From a virus: 37,582 nt of DNA. The notes under the pieces were generated by a model. The model did no database searches. It was not told the origin of the DNA and was given only the letters and a program-made list of their open reading frames with translations. Below, one piece after another: positions 1 to 6,926 of this stretch (positions are counted from its first letter, which is position 1; every line of letters starts with the position of its first letter). The stretch lies in IMG/VR virus record IMGVR_UViG_3300025147_000439, positions 1-37,582 of that record; one strand, 5' to 3'. A program made the position numbers and the translations under genes.

Positions 1-906
1 ATGCCTCCAGGTAATTCGGCGAGTCGGGTACTGGCAAACGGTGCCCGGCTATACGCTCTGCCCATGACGCGGACTCTCACGAGTGCGTGGCAGGGGGCCA
101 TAGATGGGTGGATTCCGTGGCTGAGGGCCCGCGGCCACGCCGAGACCTCGATTGCCACCCGTGTCCAACACGTAGGCGCGCTCGGGCGCGCTTGCGGCAA
201 CCCCGACCCGTGGACGATCACCGACCACGAACTCATGGACTTCGTCGGTCGACAAGCCTGGTCACGTGAGACCCGCCGCGGCCGACGCGTTTCCTACTCC
301 CACTTCTACCAATACGGCGGCGAGCGCGGCTTCATTGATGGTTCTCCCGTCGACACGATCCCCAAGACGCGCGCGGGTATGCCTGCGCCGAACCCCATCC
401 CGCCCGACGTATACCAGGCGGCACTACTCGGCCGCCCCGAGCGCACCCAACTGATGATGCGGTGCGGTTTCGAGGTAGGAATGCGGCGGGCCGAGATCAC
501 CGTGGTGGGCCGCAGCGACTTGGTACCCGGCCGTGACGGATGGTCCCTGTGGGTTCATGGCAAAGGAGCCAAAGATCGCCTGGTGCCGATCACAGATTCT
601 CTCGCTCGAGCGTTGCGGGCGGCATGCCTCGCTGGAGGCGGATACGCATTCCCCGGCGATGATCACGGACATTTGTCAGAGGAGTACGTCGGTAAACTTC
701 TCAGCCGGGCACTGCCCTTCGGATGGACAGGCCACGCGCTGCGCCATGGGTTCGGCACAGAACTGCTCCGACACGGTGTGGACCTACGCACCATCCAGGA
801 GCTGCTCGGCCACGCGTCGGTCGCCACTACCGAGCGGTATACCAAGCCGCGTGATGATGCTCCGCGCGCCGCCATCGAAGCCCTTCGCCAGCGCCTCGTC
901 GGGTAG
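1..906 (+). CDS. int: Tyrosine site-specific integrase
   Basis: Catalyses integration and, with a directionality factor, excision of the phage genome by strand exchange at att sites. The full catalytic set of the tyrosine recombinase family is visible: Arg162 (GMRRAEI), Lys188 (HGKGAKDR), His245 and Arg248 (HALRHG), His271 (LLGHAS) and nucleophile Tyr280 (TTERYTK). Residues 25-110 look like a SAM-like core-binding domain. Length (301 aa) is usual for short actinophage integrases. An ATG at 64 (MTRTLTSAW) is a plausible alternative start, because the first 21 residues look atypical and no upstream sequence is available to judge the ribosome site. It is the only large gene on the + strand and lies just upstream of the 918-946 promoter. 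No att core could be identified. Confidence 0.93.
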   Translation: MPPGNSASRVLANGARLYALPMTRTLTSAWQGAIDGWIPWLRARGHAETSIATRVQHVGALGRACGNPDPWTITDHELMDFVGRQAWSRETRRGRRVSYSHFYQYGGERGFIDGSPVDTIPKTRAGMPAPNPIPPDVYQAALLGRPERTQLMMRCGFEVGMRRAEITVVGRSDLVPGRDGWSLWVHGKGAKDRLVPITDSLARALRAACLAGGGYAFPGDDHGHLSEEYVGKLLSRALPFGWTGHALRHGFGTELLRHGVDLRTIQELLGHASVATTERYTKPRDDAPRAAIEALRQRLVG

Positions 907-917
907 AGCCCCACCGC

Positions 918-946
918 TTGACGTGTCATAATTTATGACATACACT
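918..946 (+). promoter_or_regulatory. Sigma70-type promoter of the HTH operon
   Basis: TTGACG (918-923) and TACACT (941-946) are separated by exactly 17 bp, the optimal spacer. The promoter starts 12 bp after the integrase stop and fires toward the 76-aa gene at 999. Its spacer is a perfect palindrome, so occupancy should block RNA polymerase. Confidence 0.75.
924..940. promoter_or_regulatory. Palindromic operator inside promoter spacer
   Basis: TGTCATAA-T-TTATGACA is a perfect inverted repeat (8-bp arms, 1-bp centre). It fills the spacer between the -35 and -10 hexamers. The AT-rich composition stands out from the GC-rich surroundings. The likely ligand is the HTH protein encoded at 1285-1671, but an integrase-side or CI-like repressor cannot be excluded. 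Confidence 0.7.
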
Positions 947-998
947 TTAGGTACGAGGTCAGGCACTAGGCCAGACCGAGACCCCCAGGGGGATTCAG

Positions 999-1229
999 AT
1001 GGACAGCAAGTTCTCAGACCACGAGGTGAACGTGGCCCTCACCATCGGCGAGATGGCGGGAATGATCCACATCGATGGCGGCGTGCGGGCAGAGAAGAAG
1101 GCCCGCAACATGGCCCAAAGCCTCGCCGAGGACGTCGCCGCGATCGCGATGTTCTCCCTCCCGAAGATGGTCATCTTCCGCAACATGGCGGGCAAGATCG
1201 CCGCCGACCACGTCCGCAAGTACTCATAG
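999..1229 (+). CDS. Small orphan protein, candidate anti-defence protein
   Basis: 76 aa, no family recognised. It is the first gene after the 918-946 promoter; an AGGGGG ribosome site lies about 7 nt before the ATG. The predicted protein is soluble and mostly helical, with a hydrophobic Ala/Met-rich middle (NMAQSLAEDVAAIAMFSLPK) and a basic C-terminus (HVRKYS). No signal peptide, zinc motif or obvious HTH is seen. The next gene encodes an Aca2/YdiL-like HTH protein. By guilt by association this could be an anti-CRISPR or another anti-defence protein, but it could equally be an excisionase or a lysogeny regulator. The function is inference from context only. Confidence 0.8.
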   Translation: MDSKFSDHEVNVALTIGEMAGMIHIDGGVRAEKKARNMAQSLAEDVAAIAMFSLPKMVIFRNMAGKIAADHVRKYS

Positions 1230-1235
1230 GGAGAG

Positions 1236-1257
1236 GGCCCCGGGGAAACCCGGGGCC
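1236..1257 (+). promoter_or_regulatory. GC hairpin before the HTH gene ribosome site
   Basis: GGCCCCGGG-GAAA-CCCGGGGCC forms a 9-bp perfect stem closed by a GNRA-type GAAA loop. It lies between the 76-aa gene and the GAAGGAGAG ribosome site (1271-1279) of the HTH gene. No U-tract follows, so it is not a classical terminator. It could attenuate, stabilise the upstream message or serve as an RNA-binding site. Confidence 0.6.
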
Positions 1258-1284
1258 ACCCCCACCCCCAGAAGGAGAGAGACG

Positions 1285-1671
1285 ATGACCGAAACCACCG
1301 ACGAACCCACCATGACCGGCGCCGAGTTCCGATGCCTCCGCGAATACCTCGGCCTCACCAACGCCTGGCTCGCCGACTACCTCGGCGTCCACGAGCGCTC
1401 CGTCAACCGATGGGGCGACGACATCAGCCCCATCCCCCCCGGCATCGCCGACGACATGCAGAAGCTCGACGCGGACGCAGCGATGAGCGTCGACGCCGGT
1501 GTCGCACACCTGCGAACTACCAACAGTCGAACGTGGACGACGTGGCGCACTGACGATGCGCTCCACGCCGCCCACCCCGACGACGGGCACACCGCCCAAT
1601 GGCACCGCGCGATCGCCGCGCGGATCCGCGAGCGCGTGGCCGGCGTCGTGCTTGAGTTCGGTGACGAGTAG
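1285..1671 (+). CDS. Aca2/YdiL-like (DUF1870-type) helix-turn-helix regulator
   Basis: 128 aa. The ATG at 1285 has a strong GAAGGAGAG ribosome site. Residues 11-46 form an HTH (EFRCLREYLGLTNAWLADYLGV, recognition helix near HERSVNRW) followed by a PP-x-I turn and an acidic helix. The C-terminal half contains an HPDDGHTAQWHRAI segment. This two-part layout matches my memory of Aca2 and YdiL proteins (HTH, 'IPxx' turn, C-terminal N/HPD...W helix). Known Aca2 proteins repress the promoter of an acr-aca operon by binding an inverted repeat there; a fitting palindrome exists at 924-940. The inferred role is autorepressor of the 999-1671 operon. It could instead be a YdiL-type regulator unrelated to anti-CRISPRs. 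Confidence 0.8.
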   Translation: MTETTDEPTMTGAEFRCLREYLGLTNAWLADYLGVHERSVNRWGDDISPIPPGIADDMQKLDADAAMSVDAGVAHLRTTNSRTWTTWRTDDALHAAHPDDGHTAQWHRAIAARIRERVAGVVLEFGDE

Positions 1672-1717
1672 GCCACAGCCTGGGCGTCCGGCCTGAATCC
1701 CCGGGGCGTACACAAAG

Positions 1718-1759
1718 AGCGCCCTCTCTCCCGGCCGGGTGGCGGTGTGAGGGGGCGCT
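1718..1759. terminator. Terminator hairpin between convergent units
   Basis: An 11-bp stem (AGCGCCCTCTC with GAGGGGGCGCT, one G-U pair) encloses a GC-rich loop that can itself fold. It sits 47 nt after the HTH gene stop and 14 nt before the 3' end of the convergent DUF2335 gene, so it may serve both strands. Confidence 0.7.
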
Positions 1760-1772
1760 TCGCTGGTGGTTT

Positions 1773-2429
1773 CTACTTGTCGGCGTTCACGGCGGGTTGT
1801 CGTGATGGCGGGCTTGCGGGGCGACCCCAGTTGCGGCGGGTCGCGGCGATGATTTGGGGGCCAGAAGCCACCGTTCCCGCGGCGCCGGAGATGAGGGCTG
1901 CAACTTGCTCCCCATGCCACAACAGTGCTGCGGCGAGCGCGAACAATGCCCACGGCATGAACGACACCGCGAAGGTTGACATCACGAAGGCGCTTGCTTC
2001 CGCCCGTAGAGGGATCATGAGGGCTTTCTGCTTGGTGCGTTGCTCCCGCTCAGCCATAGACACAATTCGATTGGCGAGTCCGGGTACGGCGTTTTCATAC
2101 TCGAGAAGGTCTTCAGGTGCAGGAAGTGGCCCGCTACGGTGCGTGAAGGCGACGGCCTTGATCTCGCCTGTGGTCAGGTGCTGGAGCTCCTCGAGGGGGT
2201 CTCCGCCTCGGCCATTTGATCCGACAGCAGCCGTCCCACTTCGTTCCAAACTTCGCCCACCGAGTCCATCTCCTGGATCTCCTGTGCGAGCTCTCGCATC
2301 CGCGTCGGATCCGGGCTGATTGCCATCTCCCACCCGCGCTCGATTCCCCTGAGAATTGGGCTCTTCTCTCGCAGATTCGTTAGGTCCATCAGACTGGTCA
2401 TGGCGATCGCCTTCCTGTGCCTCGTCCAT
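1773..2429 (-). CDS. DUF2335-family membrane protein (start uncertain)
   Basis: The C-terminal 140 residues match the DUF2335 pattern: RSGPLPAPEDLLEYE, then a PGLANRI / SMAEREQ helix, then two hydrophobic segments (SFMPWALFALAAALLW and ALISGAAGTVASG) and a short cytosolic tail. The family is of unknown function. The start is a problem. ATG 2429 has a good GGGGGAGGG ribosome site, but the 75-residue segment it adds is D/G/S/N-rich with about 50 percent GC at third positions, unlike its neighbours. The same DNA in another frame (2174-2401) has normal codon use. A TTG at 2249 is another possible start. The two frames may form one protein through a -1 shift near the C5 tract around 2195. The unit lies between two terminators, beyond the lysis genes. 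Confidence 0.7.
   Translation of the reverse strand: MDEAQEGDRHDQSDGPNESAREEPNSQGNRARVGDGNQPGSDADARARTGDPGDGLGGRSLERSGTAAVGSNGRGGDPLEELQHLTTGEIKAVAFTHRSGPLPAPEDLLEYENAVPGLANRIVSMAEREQRTKQKALMIPLRAEASAFVMSTFAVSFMPWALFALAAALLWHGEQVAALISGAAGTVASGPQIIAATRRNWGRPASPPSRQPAVNADK
2174..2401 (-). CDS. Small ORF overlapping the DUF2335 gene, possible N-terminal part
   Basis: 75 aa from ATG 2401, preceded by AGGAAGG at good spacing. Codon use (about 80 percent GC at position three by eye) is typical of this genome. The protein is helical and charged (RGIERGWEMA, RMRELAQEIQEMDSVGEVW). It ends inside the DUF2335 coding region in a different frame. It may be a separate, translationally coupled protein, or the true N-terminus of the DUF2335 protein separated by a programmed frameshift or a sequencing error. 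No family recognised. Confidence 0.5.
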   Translation of the reverse strand: MTSLMDLTNLREKSPILRGIERGWEMAISPDPTRMRELAQEIQEMDSVGEVWNEVGRLLSDQMAEAETPSRSSST

Positions 2430-2561
2430 GTACAACGCCCTCCCCCGCCGGCATGTTCCCTCTCTACGGTAGCAATCGCATAGAGGTCGTGCGCGCCTGA
2501 GAGATCAACGCCACAGTACATGTGGACCCATCACGAAGGGAATCCCCCTAGTTAGTGCACA

Positions 2562-2615
2562 ACAAGAGCGCCCCTCTCCCGAGCCGGAGAACCGGTGGGA
2601 GAGGGGCGCTCTTGT
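2562..2615. terminator. Strong 19-bp-stem terminator after the lysis genes
   Basis: ACAAGAGCGCCCCTCTCCC (2562-2580) pairs perfectly with 2597-2615. The 16-nt loop contains a further CCGG-AGAA-CCGG mini-hairpin. It lies just after the holin stop (2624) and ends the long leftward late operon. The stem shares GAGCGCCC and CTCTC elements with the hairpin at 1718-1759. Confidence 0.88.
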
Positions 2616-2623
2616 GTGTGTAG

Positions 2624-3196
2624 CTACGTGCGGGACTTGAACTTGGAGGATCCCGTCTTGACGGGCGTCGCTACTGATGGGACGGCGCTGACCACGTGCG
2701 GCTCAACGGTGCCTGTCGGGGTTGTCTGAGTGACCTGAACCATCGAGTCATCTGTGACGTCTGACGCGTAAGCAAACGCTGTCAGCGTCGACACAGTCTC
2801 AATGGGCGGCGTCGCAATGTTCTTTCCCACCGAGACCATCGCCGTCACGACGGCTGCCGACAGAGCCTGACCCCAGTCGATCTCAAAGACGTTCGTCGCT
2901 GACGCAGAGAGGACCACCGCCAACGAGACAATCGCTGTCTTGCTTGCCCGATACGCGATCGCCTGCCACCACGGCAAGCCCGAGTCGGGACTCGGGATCG
3001 ACACGAGGGACCACAACGTGGAACCCGCCGCGGCCGCGACACCAATGCCGCCCACCGAGTACCAGTCGACGTCCGCCAGAGTTGCTGGTGCGACGAGGCC
3101 CAGTGCGGCGACTGCCGTCCACGCCGTCGACGCGGCACGCTTGCCGGCCTCCTCCCAGAACGCCCGCGAGCGCAGGCGGTTGATGATGCTTTGCAT
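2624..3196 (-). CDS. Holin with tandemly duplicated r1t-type domain
   Basis: Forms the membrane lesion that releases the endolysin. ATG 3196 is preceded by GGAGAAAGG. The 190-aa protein contains two copies of a holin-like unit offset by exactly 63 residues: Trp14, Arg20-Ala21 and Asp44-Trp45 match Trp77, Arg83-Ala84 and Asp107-Trp108. Each copy has two hydrophobic segments (for example TAWTAVAALGLVA and SLAVVLSASA), giving up to four membrane passes. Ordinary r1t-type holins carry one such unit in about 70-120 aa. The C-terminal 55 residues are Thr/Val/Ser-rich and end in a basic SSKFKSRT tail. It follows the endolysin and DUF2746-like genes, as usual for an actinophage lysis cassette. Confidence 0.82.
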   Translation of the reverse strand: MQSIINRLRSRAFWEEAGKRAASTAWTAVAALGLVAPATLADVDWYSVGGIGVAAAAGSTLWSLVSIPSPDSGLPWWQAIAYRASKTAIVSLAVVLSASATNVFEIDWGQALSAAVVTAMVSVGKNIATPPIETVSTLTAFAYASDVTDDSMVQVTQTTPTGTVEPHVVSAVPSVATPVKTGSSKFKSRT

Positions 3197-3257
3197 GGTG
3201 GTGCCTTTCTCCAGGGTTGTTCCAAGTCGGGCTTGGGGTTGCACTTGTGGTGGTGAA

Positions 3258-3584
3258 CTACCGTCCGTCGATATGAGTGGTGAGACGGTCCCTGATGTCC
3301 TCGATGTCCCCCGAGATCGTGTCGAGCCGGGCGTTCACCTCGCGGGTCTCCCGATGGGCGCCCTCGGCCGCTAACTTCGCCGCCCTCGCTGCGGTATCCG
3401 CGGCACTTGCGGCAGCCATCGCCCGGTCGATGTCGTCTCGTTGATTCGTGGTGTGGGTGTTCTTCACTTCTTCGTGGATCTCGCGCACCTGGGTGGCGGT
3501 CGTGCGTGAGCGTTTCGCCTGACGGTTTGAGACCATCAACGCGCAGGCGGCGATGACGGCGACCACGACCTGTGTCCAGTCCAC
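3258..3584 (-). CDS. DUF2746-like small membrane protein
   Basis: 108 aa with one N-terminal membrane segment (QVVVAVIAACALMVSN), then a basic stop-transfer patch (RQAKRSR) and a long predicted coiled coil to the end (heptad-like REIHEEVKN through DIEDIRDRL). Proteins of this shape commonly lie between endolysin and holin in actinophages and are suspected of modulating lysis or acting as a second holin-like factor. It starts 8 bp after the endolysin stop. The role is inferred from architecture and position. Confidence 0.7.
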   Translation of the reverse strand: MDWTQVVVAVIAACALMVSNRQAKRSRTTATQVREIHEEVKNTHTTNQRDDIDRAMAAASAADTAARAAKLAAEGAHRETREVNARLDTISGDIEDIRDRLTTHIDGR

Positions 3585-3592
3585 AGCCGCCC

Positions 3593-4264
3593 CTACCTGA
3601 GCAAGGCCCGCAGGCTTGCTGCGTCCTGGGCAAGAGCCTCGAGTTCTTCACTTGTCACCACGGTGGCGGTGATGGTCGAGTCCCGCTTAGAGCGTGCAGC
3701 AAACGACGGCCCAGAGATGTGGATCCACTGGCCCCGATCGCCACCCGCGAAGACCTTCGCGCCCCCGCCGTCCTGTTCCTTTTGGCCCGTTGTCCAGAAA
3801 TCCATGATGTCCGTATCCTCGTCTTCTTTGATTGGTGTGGGTGTGAACGTTGCGGTAGGTGTGGTTGTGTTGCTGGCCGGGGTTGCTGGCGTGTAGACGC
3901 GCACACCATTCAGATCCTCAGCCCACCCGAGATATGCACCAAACCCGGCCCATGTCATAGCGGCAATGCTGCTGAACCTGGACACCTTGAACCCGTTCAC
4001 GGTCACCACGGAGCCGTCAGACAGGCGCATGGCAACATGGCCGGCAGGGTTCGTGTACTTGAACCACACCGGCACCACAGCGCCGCTGGGAGGCATCTCT
4101 CCCGGGTGCTTGTGTGCGGCGTGGCTCCAAGCACTAGCCGCGGTCGGGTACTTACTCGCGACCCCGAACCACTGGCGCGTGTACCTAAGGCACATGCCGT
4201 AGACGATCGTCGATCCGACCTTTGCGGTCGCGGAGGCTTGGGCAAGAGTGCCGGTGAGAATCAT
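3593..4264 (-). CDS. Endolysin, NlpC/P60- or CHAP-like cysteine peptidase
   Basis: Cleaves peptidoglycan cross-bridges at the end of infection. Residues 15-105 form the catalytic domain with candidate nucleophile Cys25 (YGMCLRYTRQWFG) and His76 (NPAGHVAMRL). The order Cys then G-H-V-A fits CHAP/P60 amidases or peptidases. A Pro/Thr linker (residues 126-145) leads to a C-terminal region with no recognised wall-binding fold. No signal peptide is seen, so release should depend on the holin. The 223-aa gene overlaps the upstream tail gene by ATGA. Confidence 0.85.
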   Translation of the reverse strand: MILTGTLAQASATAKVGSTIVYGMCLRYTRQWFGVASKYPTAASAWSHAAHKHPGEMPPSGAVVPVWFKYTNPAGHVAMRLSDGSVVTVNGFKVSRFSSIAAMTWAGFGAYLGWAEDLNGVRVYTPATPASNTTTPTATFTPTPIKEDEDTDIMDFWTTGQKEQDGGGAKVFAGGDRGQWIHISGPSFAARSKRDSTITATVVTSEELEALAQDAASLRALLR

Positions 4265-4905
4265 GATGAGGCCTTCGCAATCCGCGTCGCCACAAGCCGT
4301 TCAGCACCGACCGCCTGCGTGCCTCCAGTGGCTGATGCGACGTACCGGATCTTGATGGTCTTGGATGACGCGAGCGTGATGTGTCCCGTCGCCATGAAGT
4401 GACCGATGCCCCAATCGGTTTGTGCGTTGATTCTGAACGTGTCGAGGTCAGATGTTCCGTCATACAAGGCCAGGTAGATCGACCGAATAGCTGAAGGGTT
4501 CAGCGTCAAGAGAGTCTGCACGTCGATGCGCCACGATCCGGCGCTCAGCGTTACTTGAGCAGGATCCGTTGATGACGCTGCAGCTGCTCCGATTGAGCCA
4601 CCCCCCGCGCCCGTGTCAACAACCGTCTCCGCGGCGATGTACTTCTGGAACGTCGAACCATCGGTCGTCACCTCGAACTGCTCCCTGGGATTCGCATCCG
4701 CACGGAAGAAGAAGACCGGTGACGACACCGAAGGCACCACTGCCGGCGACAATGCCGCGAGCGTGGCAAGCGCGGACGTCTGCGCGGCGGCATCGCCCAC
4801 AGGGATCGGGTCATACAGCGATACGGAGAACTTACGGAACCAGTCGGATGGGTCGACTGAACGGCTGCCAGCGAGAACAGCGTGTCCGTGTTCGTCGAGA
4901 GTCAT
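4261..4905 (-). CDS. Minor tail / distal tail fibre-like protein
   Basis: 214 aa, predicted beta-rich (SWRIDVQTLLTL, RSIYLALYDGT, TIKIRYVAS). The C-terminal half resembles a jelly-roll or fibre-tip fold, preceded by an Ala-rich stretch. It is the last tail gene before the endolysin. A role in host contact at the tail tip is plausible from position; no family is recognised with certainty. Confidence 0.65.
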   Translation of the reverse strand: MTLDEHGHAVLAGSRSVDPSDWFRKFSVSLYDPIPVGDAAAQTSALATLAALSPAVVPSVSSPVFFFRADANPREQFEVTTDGSTFQKYIAAETVVDTGAGGGSIGAAAASSTDPAQVTLSAGSWRIDVQTLLTLNPSAIRSIYLALYDGTSDLDTFRINAQTDWGIGHFMATGHITLASSKTIKIRYVASATGGTQAVGAERLVATRIAKASS

Positions 4906-4914
4906 GTAAGCCTC

Positions 4915-5742
4915 CTAGATGGGCCGTGTGTAGGTGATGGTGAGAGCCATGCCATCAGCGTCTGATGTGCCGCGAACCGCGTTGTATTCCGCATAGCCAA
5001 CGCCGACCAGTGCGAGCCCCTTGTAAGTTCCCGCGCGGTACCCGGCGAATACCGATGCATCGAGGGCTACCTGGACAACACCCGACTTTCCAGGTGCGCC
5101 AGTTACTACCGTGCCCGCGGATGATGGCGCACTCGAGGCAGCCCCGTTCGTCGCTGCCTGTACTTTGACCGCTGGATACAAATCCAATGCGAGCCCCGCG
5201 CCGCGAAGCGTGACCAACATTGCTGTGATCTCCGACGCTCCGAGAGCTACTATCTGGTTTCCGTAGGTAGCTAGACCGGTGAGGGGGCCTGACCCAAATC
5301 GATCACCCTGATACAGGGTCGAACGGCCGCCGTATTCGGTTCGGGATACGTTCCAGTTGTCGTATCGACCTGAATCTGCATCCCACGTTCCAGTCCACTC
5401 AGGTCGTAGCGTGACCGTCGTCGGCGCAGTCGTCGCACCAACCTCAGGCGCGGTAGGCAGGTCGGCCGTGTCGCCACCAGCAGGGCCCAGGCACATGTAC
5501 TGATCGCCGCCACCAAACGGATTGCGCAGCACGTTGACGATCTCTCCCTCAACGTAGATACCAGTCGATACCGCCATCATTGGGACACGAGGTGCACCGT
5601 CGATCGACACGATTGCGCGGTTCCCCAGCTCGTTGATCTCAACGAGAATTCCCTGGATTACCATGCGTGAGTCCGCACTCAATGGCAGTCCCCGAGGGAA
5701 CTGAGATACCTCCCGGATGTCGTCCAATGCTGAACTACTCAT
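4915..5742 (-). CDS. Minor tail protein
   Basis: 275 aa from ATG 5742, chosen because it gives an ATGA overlap with the upstream gene. The N-terminal part (residues 20-85) is a compact beta domain (MVIQGILVEINE, RAIVSIDG, GEIVNVLRNPF) resembling the OB-like first domain of actinophage tail-base proteins. The C-terminal part (from about residue 110, WTGTWDADSGRYDNW) is Gly/Ser/Thr-rich and fibre-like. Likely component of the tail tip. Confidence 0.7.
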   Translation of the reverse strand: MSSSALDDIREVSQFPRGLPLSADSRMVIQGILVEINELGNRAIVSIDGAPRVPMMAVSTGIYVEGEIVNVLRNPFGGGDQYMCLGPAGGDTADLPTAPEVGATTAPTTVTLRPEWTGTWDADSGRYDNWNVSRTEYGGRSTLYQGDRFGSGPLTGLATYGNQIVALGASEITAMLVTLRGAGLALDLYPAVKVQAATNGAASSAPSSAGTVVTGAPGKSGVVQVALDASVFAGYRAGTYKGLALVGVGYAEYNAVRGTSDADGMALTITYTRPI

Positions 5743-6926
5743 GATGGGACCACCGCCACATCGATACGCATCGAACCGCCGTCGTAAACGAATGGCAACT
5801 GGATGCCCTCGACATAGCCCACCAGGTCCTGACCCCATTCACCCGTGGGCTCGAACGTGGTTGAGACGCCCCACAAAGTGCGCATAGACGTGATCTCCTC
5901 CAGCAACTGATCACTACGCACGCCCACGGGGTCATCAAGTTCGAGGCGCGGATCCGAAGCCATCTCCACAGGGACAACGATGGCTGAGCGAATGCTCGCG
6001 TCAAGGACTGCTTGACCTACGGCCGCGGCCTGCTCCACGGTGGTGATCGCTGCCGACGTGACTGTGGTGTCCTTCGTGCCGAACCCCTCCGGGTCCACAG
6101 CGAACGGGCCCGTCGTCTGGCTCACGATCTTCTGGAACGGAGGCTTCGACGACTCATCAGTCTGTGTTCCATTTACGATGACCCGGTTGAAAATCTCTGA
6201 CCGTGAGGACCCCATCGGCGCGCTCACCACAATCGGCAACGGGTTCCCAGGCGACCGCTCGCCATCTGACAAGACCATGACTGGGCTCGGCGTCGTAGGG
6301 TTCGGCGGATCGATACGCAACTGACCGTTCCCGTCAGGCCGTGCGATTGCTGGCCACGCTGACAAGAGGGCCTCAATCGAACTGAACCGGCTCCCGGAAT
6401 GCACCATGTATGTCGGGCAGGGCCTGTCCACCAAAGACGCCGAGATCGACGCTGAGAGGCCTACAGGCATTAAACGTCGAATCTCCGACGCGAAGGTGCC
6501 ACCATCGAGTGGCGTCAACGGGGACGGGATCGTCTCGTCTACTTCCCGCTGCTCAATGCCATACGCCGTCACAGCAACCGTGCCCGACGTCGTTGGTACC
6601 GCATCCTCAATCGTGAAACGCCCCAACGGAGTCCGGTACTCGATCCCCGTCACCACCGACGTCACGATCGCCACAGGCTCGAGCACCTGGCCTGCCGCGG
6701 CCAACGGGTGCCGCATGTCCCCGCGCGGCGCCCAGTCCACACCATCGACGAGGCGTTTCACCTCAAACGAGATGGAGTCCTTCACGTTGCGACGCCGCGA
6801 CCACACCGCCGAACCGTTGATAGGGCGGATACCCGACGCCAACAGCGTCGAACCCAGCCACGAAGCGATCTCGGTGCGGTACCCACAGACCCCGGCCAAC
6901 ACCTCATCAGGTGCACCGTCACGCAT
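5739..6926 (-). CDS. Minor tail protein (DUF5047-like tail-base protein)
   Basis: 395 aa from ATG 6926, which overlaps the previous stop by 8 bp. The sequence has the features of tail hub/baseplate proteins of actinobacterial siphophages: a beta-rich N-terminal region (IRPINGSAVWSRRRNVKDSI), a central GIEYRTPLGRFTIED segment and a late segment with repeated D..VGVRSDQLLEEI. Probably forms the ring joining tail tube to fibres. DUF5047 assignment is by resemblance only. Confidence 0.7.
   Translation of the reverse strand: MRDGAPDEVLAGVCGYRTEIASWLGSTLLASGIRPINGSAVWSRRRNVKDSISFEVKRLVDGVDWAPRGDMRHPLAAAGQVLEPVAIVTSVVTGIEYRTPLGRFTIEDAVPTTSGTVAVTAYGIEQREVDETIPSPLTPLDGGTFASEIRRLMPVGLSASISASLVDRPCPTYMVHSGSRFSSIEALLSAWPAIARPDGNGQLRIDPPNPTTPSPVMVLSDGERSPGNPLPIVVSAPMGSSRSEIFNRVIVNGTQTDESSKPPFQKIVSQTTGPFAVDPEGFGTKDTTVTSAAITTVEQAAAVGQAVLDASIRSAIVVPVEMASDPRLELDDPVGVRSDQLLEEITSMRTLWGVSTTFEPTGEWGQDLVGYVEGIQLPFVYDGGSMRIDVAVVPS

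Noticed and set aside
1171-1953. Long minus-strand frame opposite the HTH gene
   Set aside because: Antisense to a gene with strong ribosome site and recognised HTH; composition is Gly/Arg/Val-rich noise, and it crosses a terminator.
2845-3651. 268-codon minus-strand frame over the holin and DUF2746-like genes
   Set aside because: Arg/Gly/Ser-rich out-of-frame shadow of two genes with clear membrane segments.
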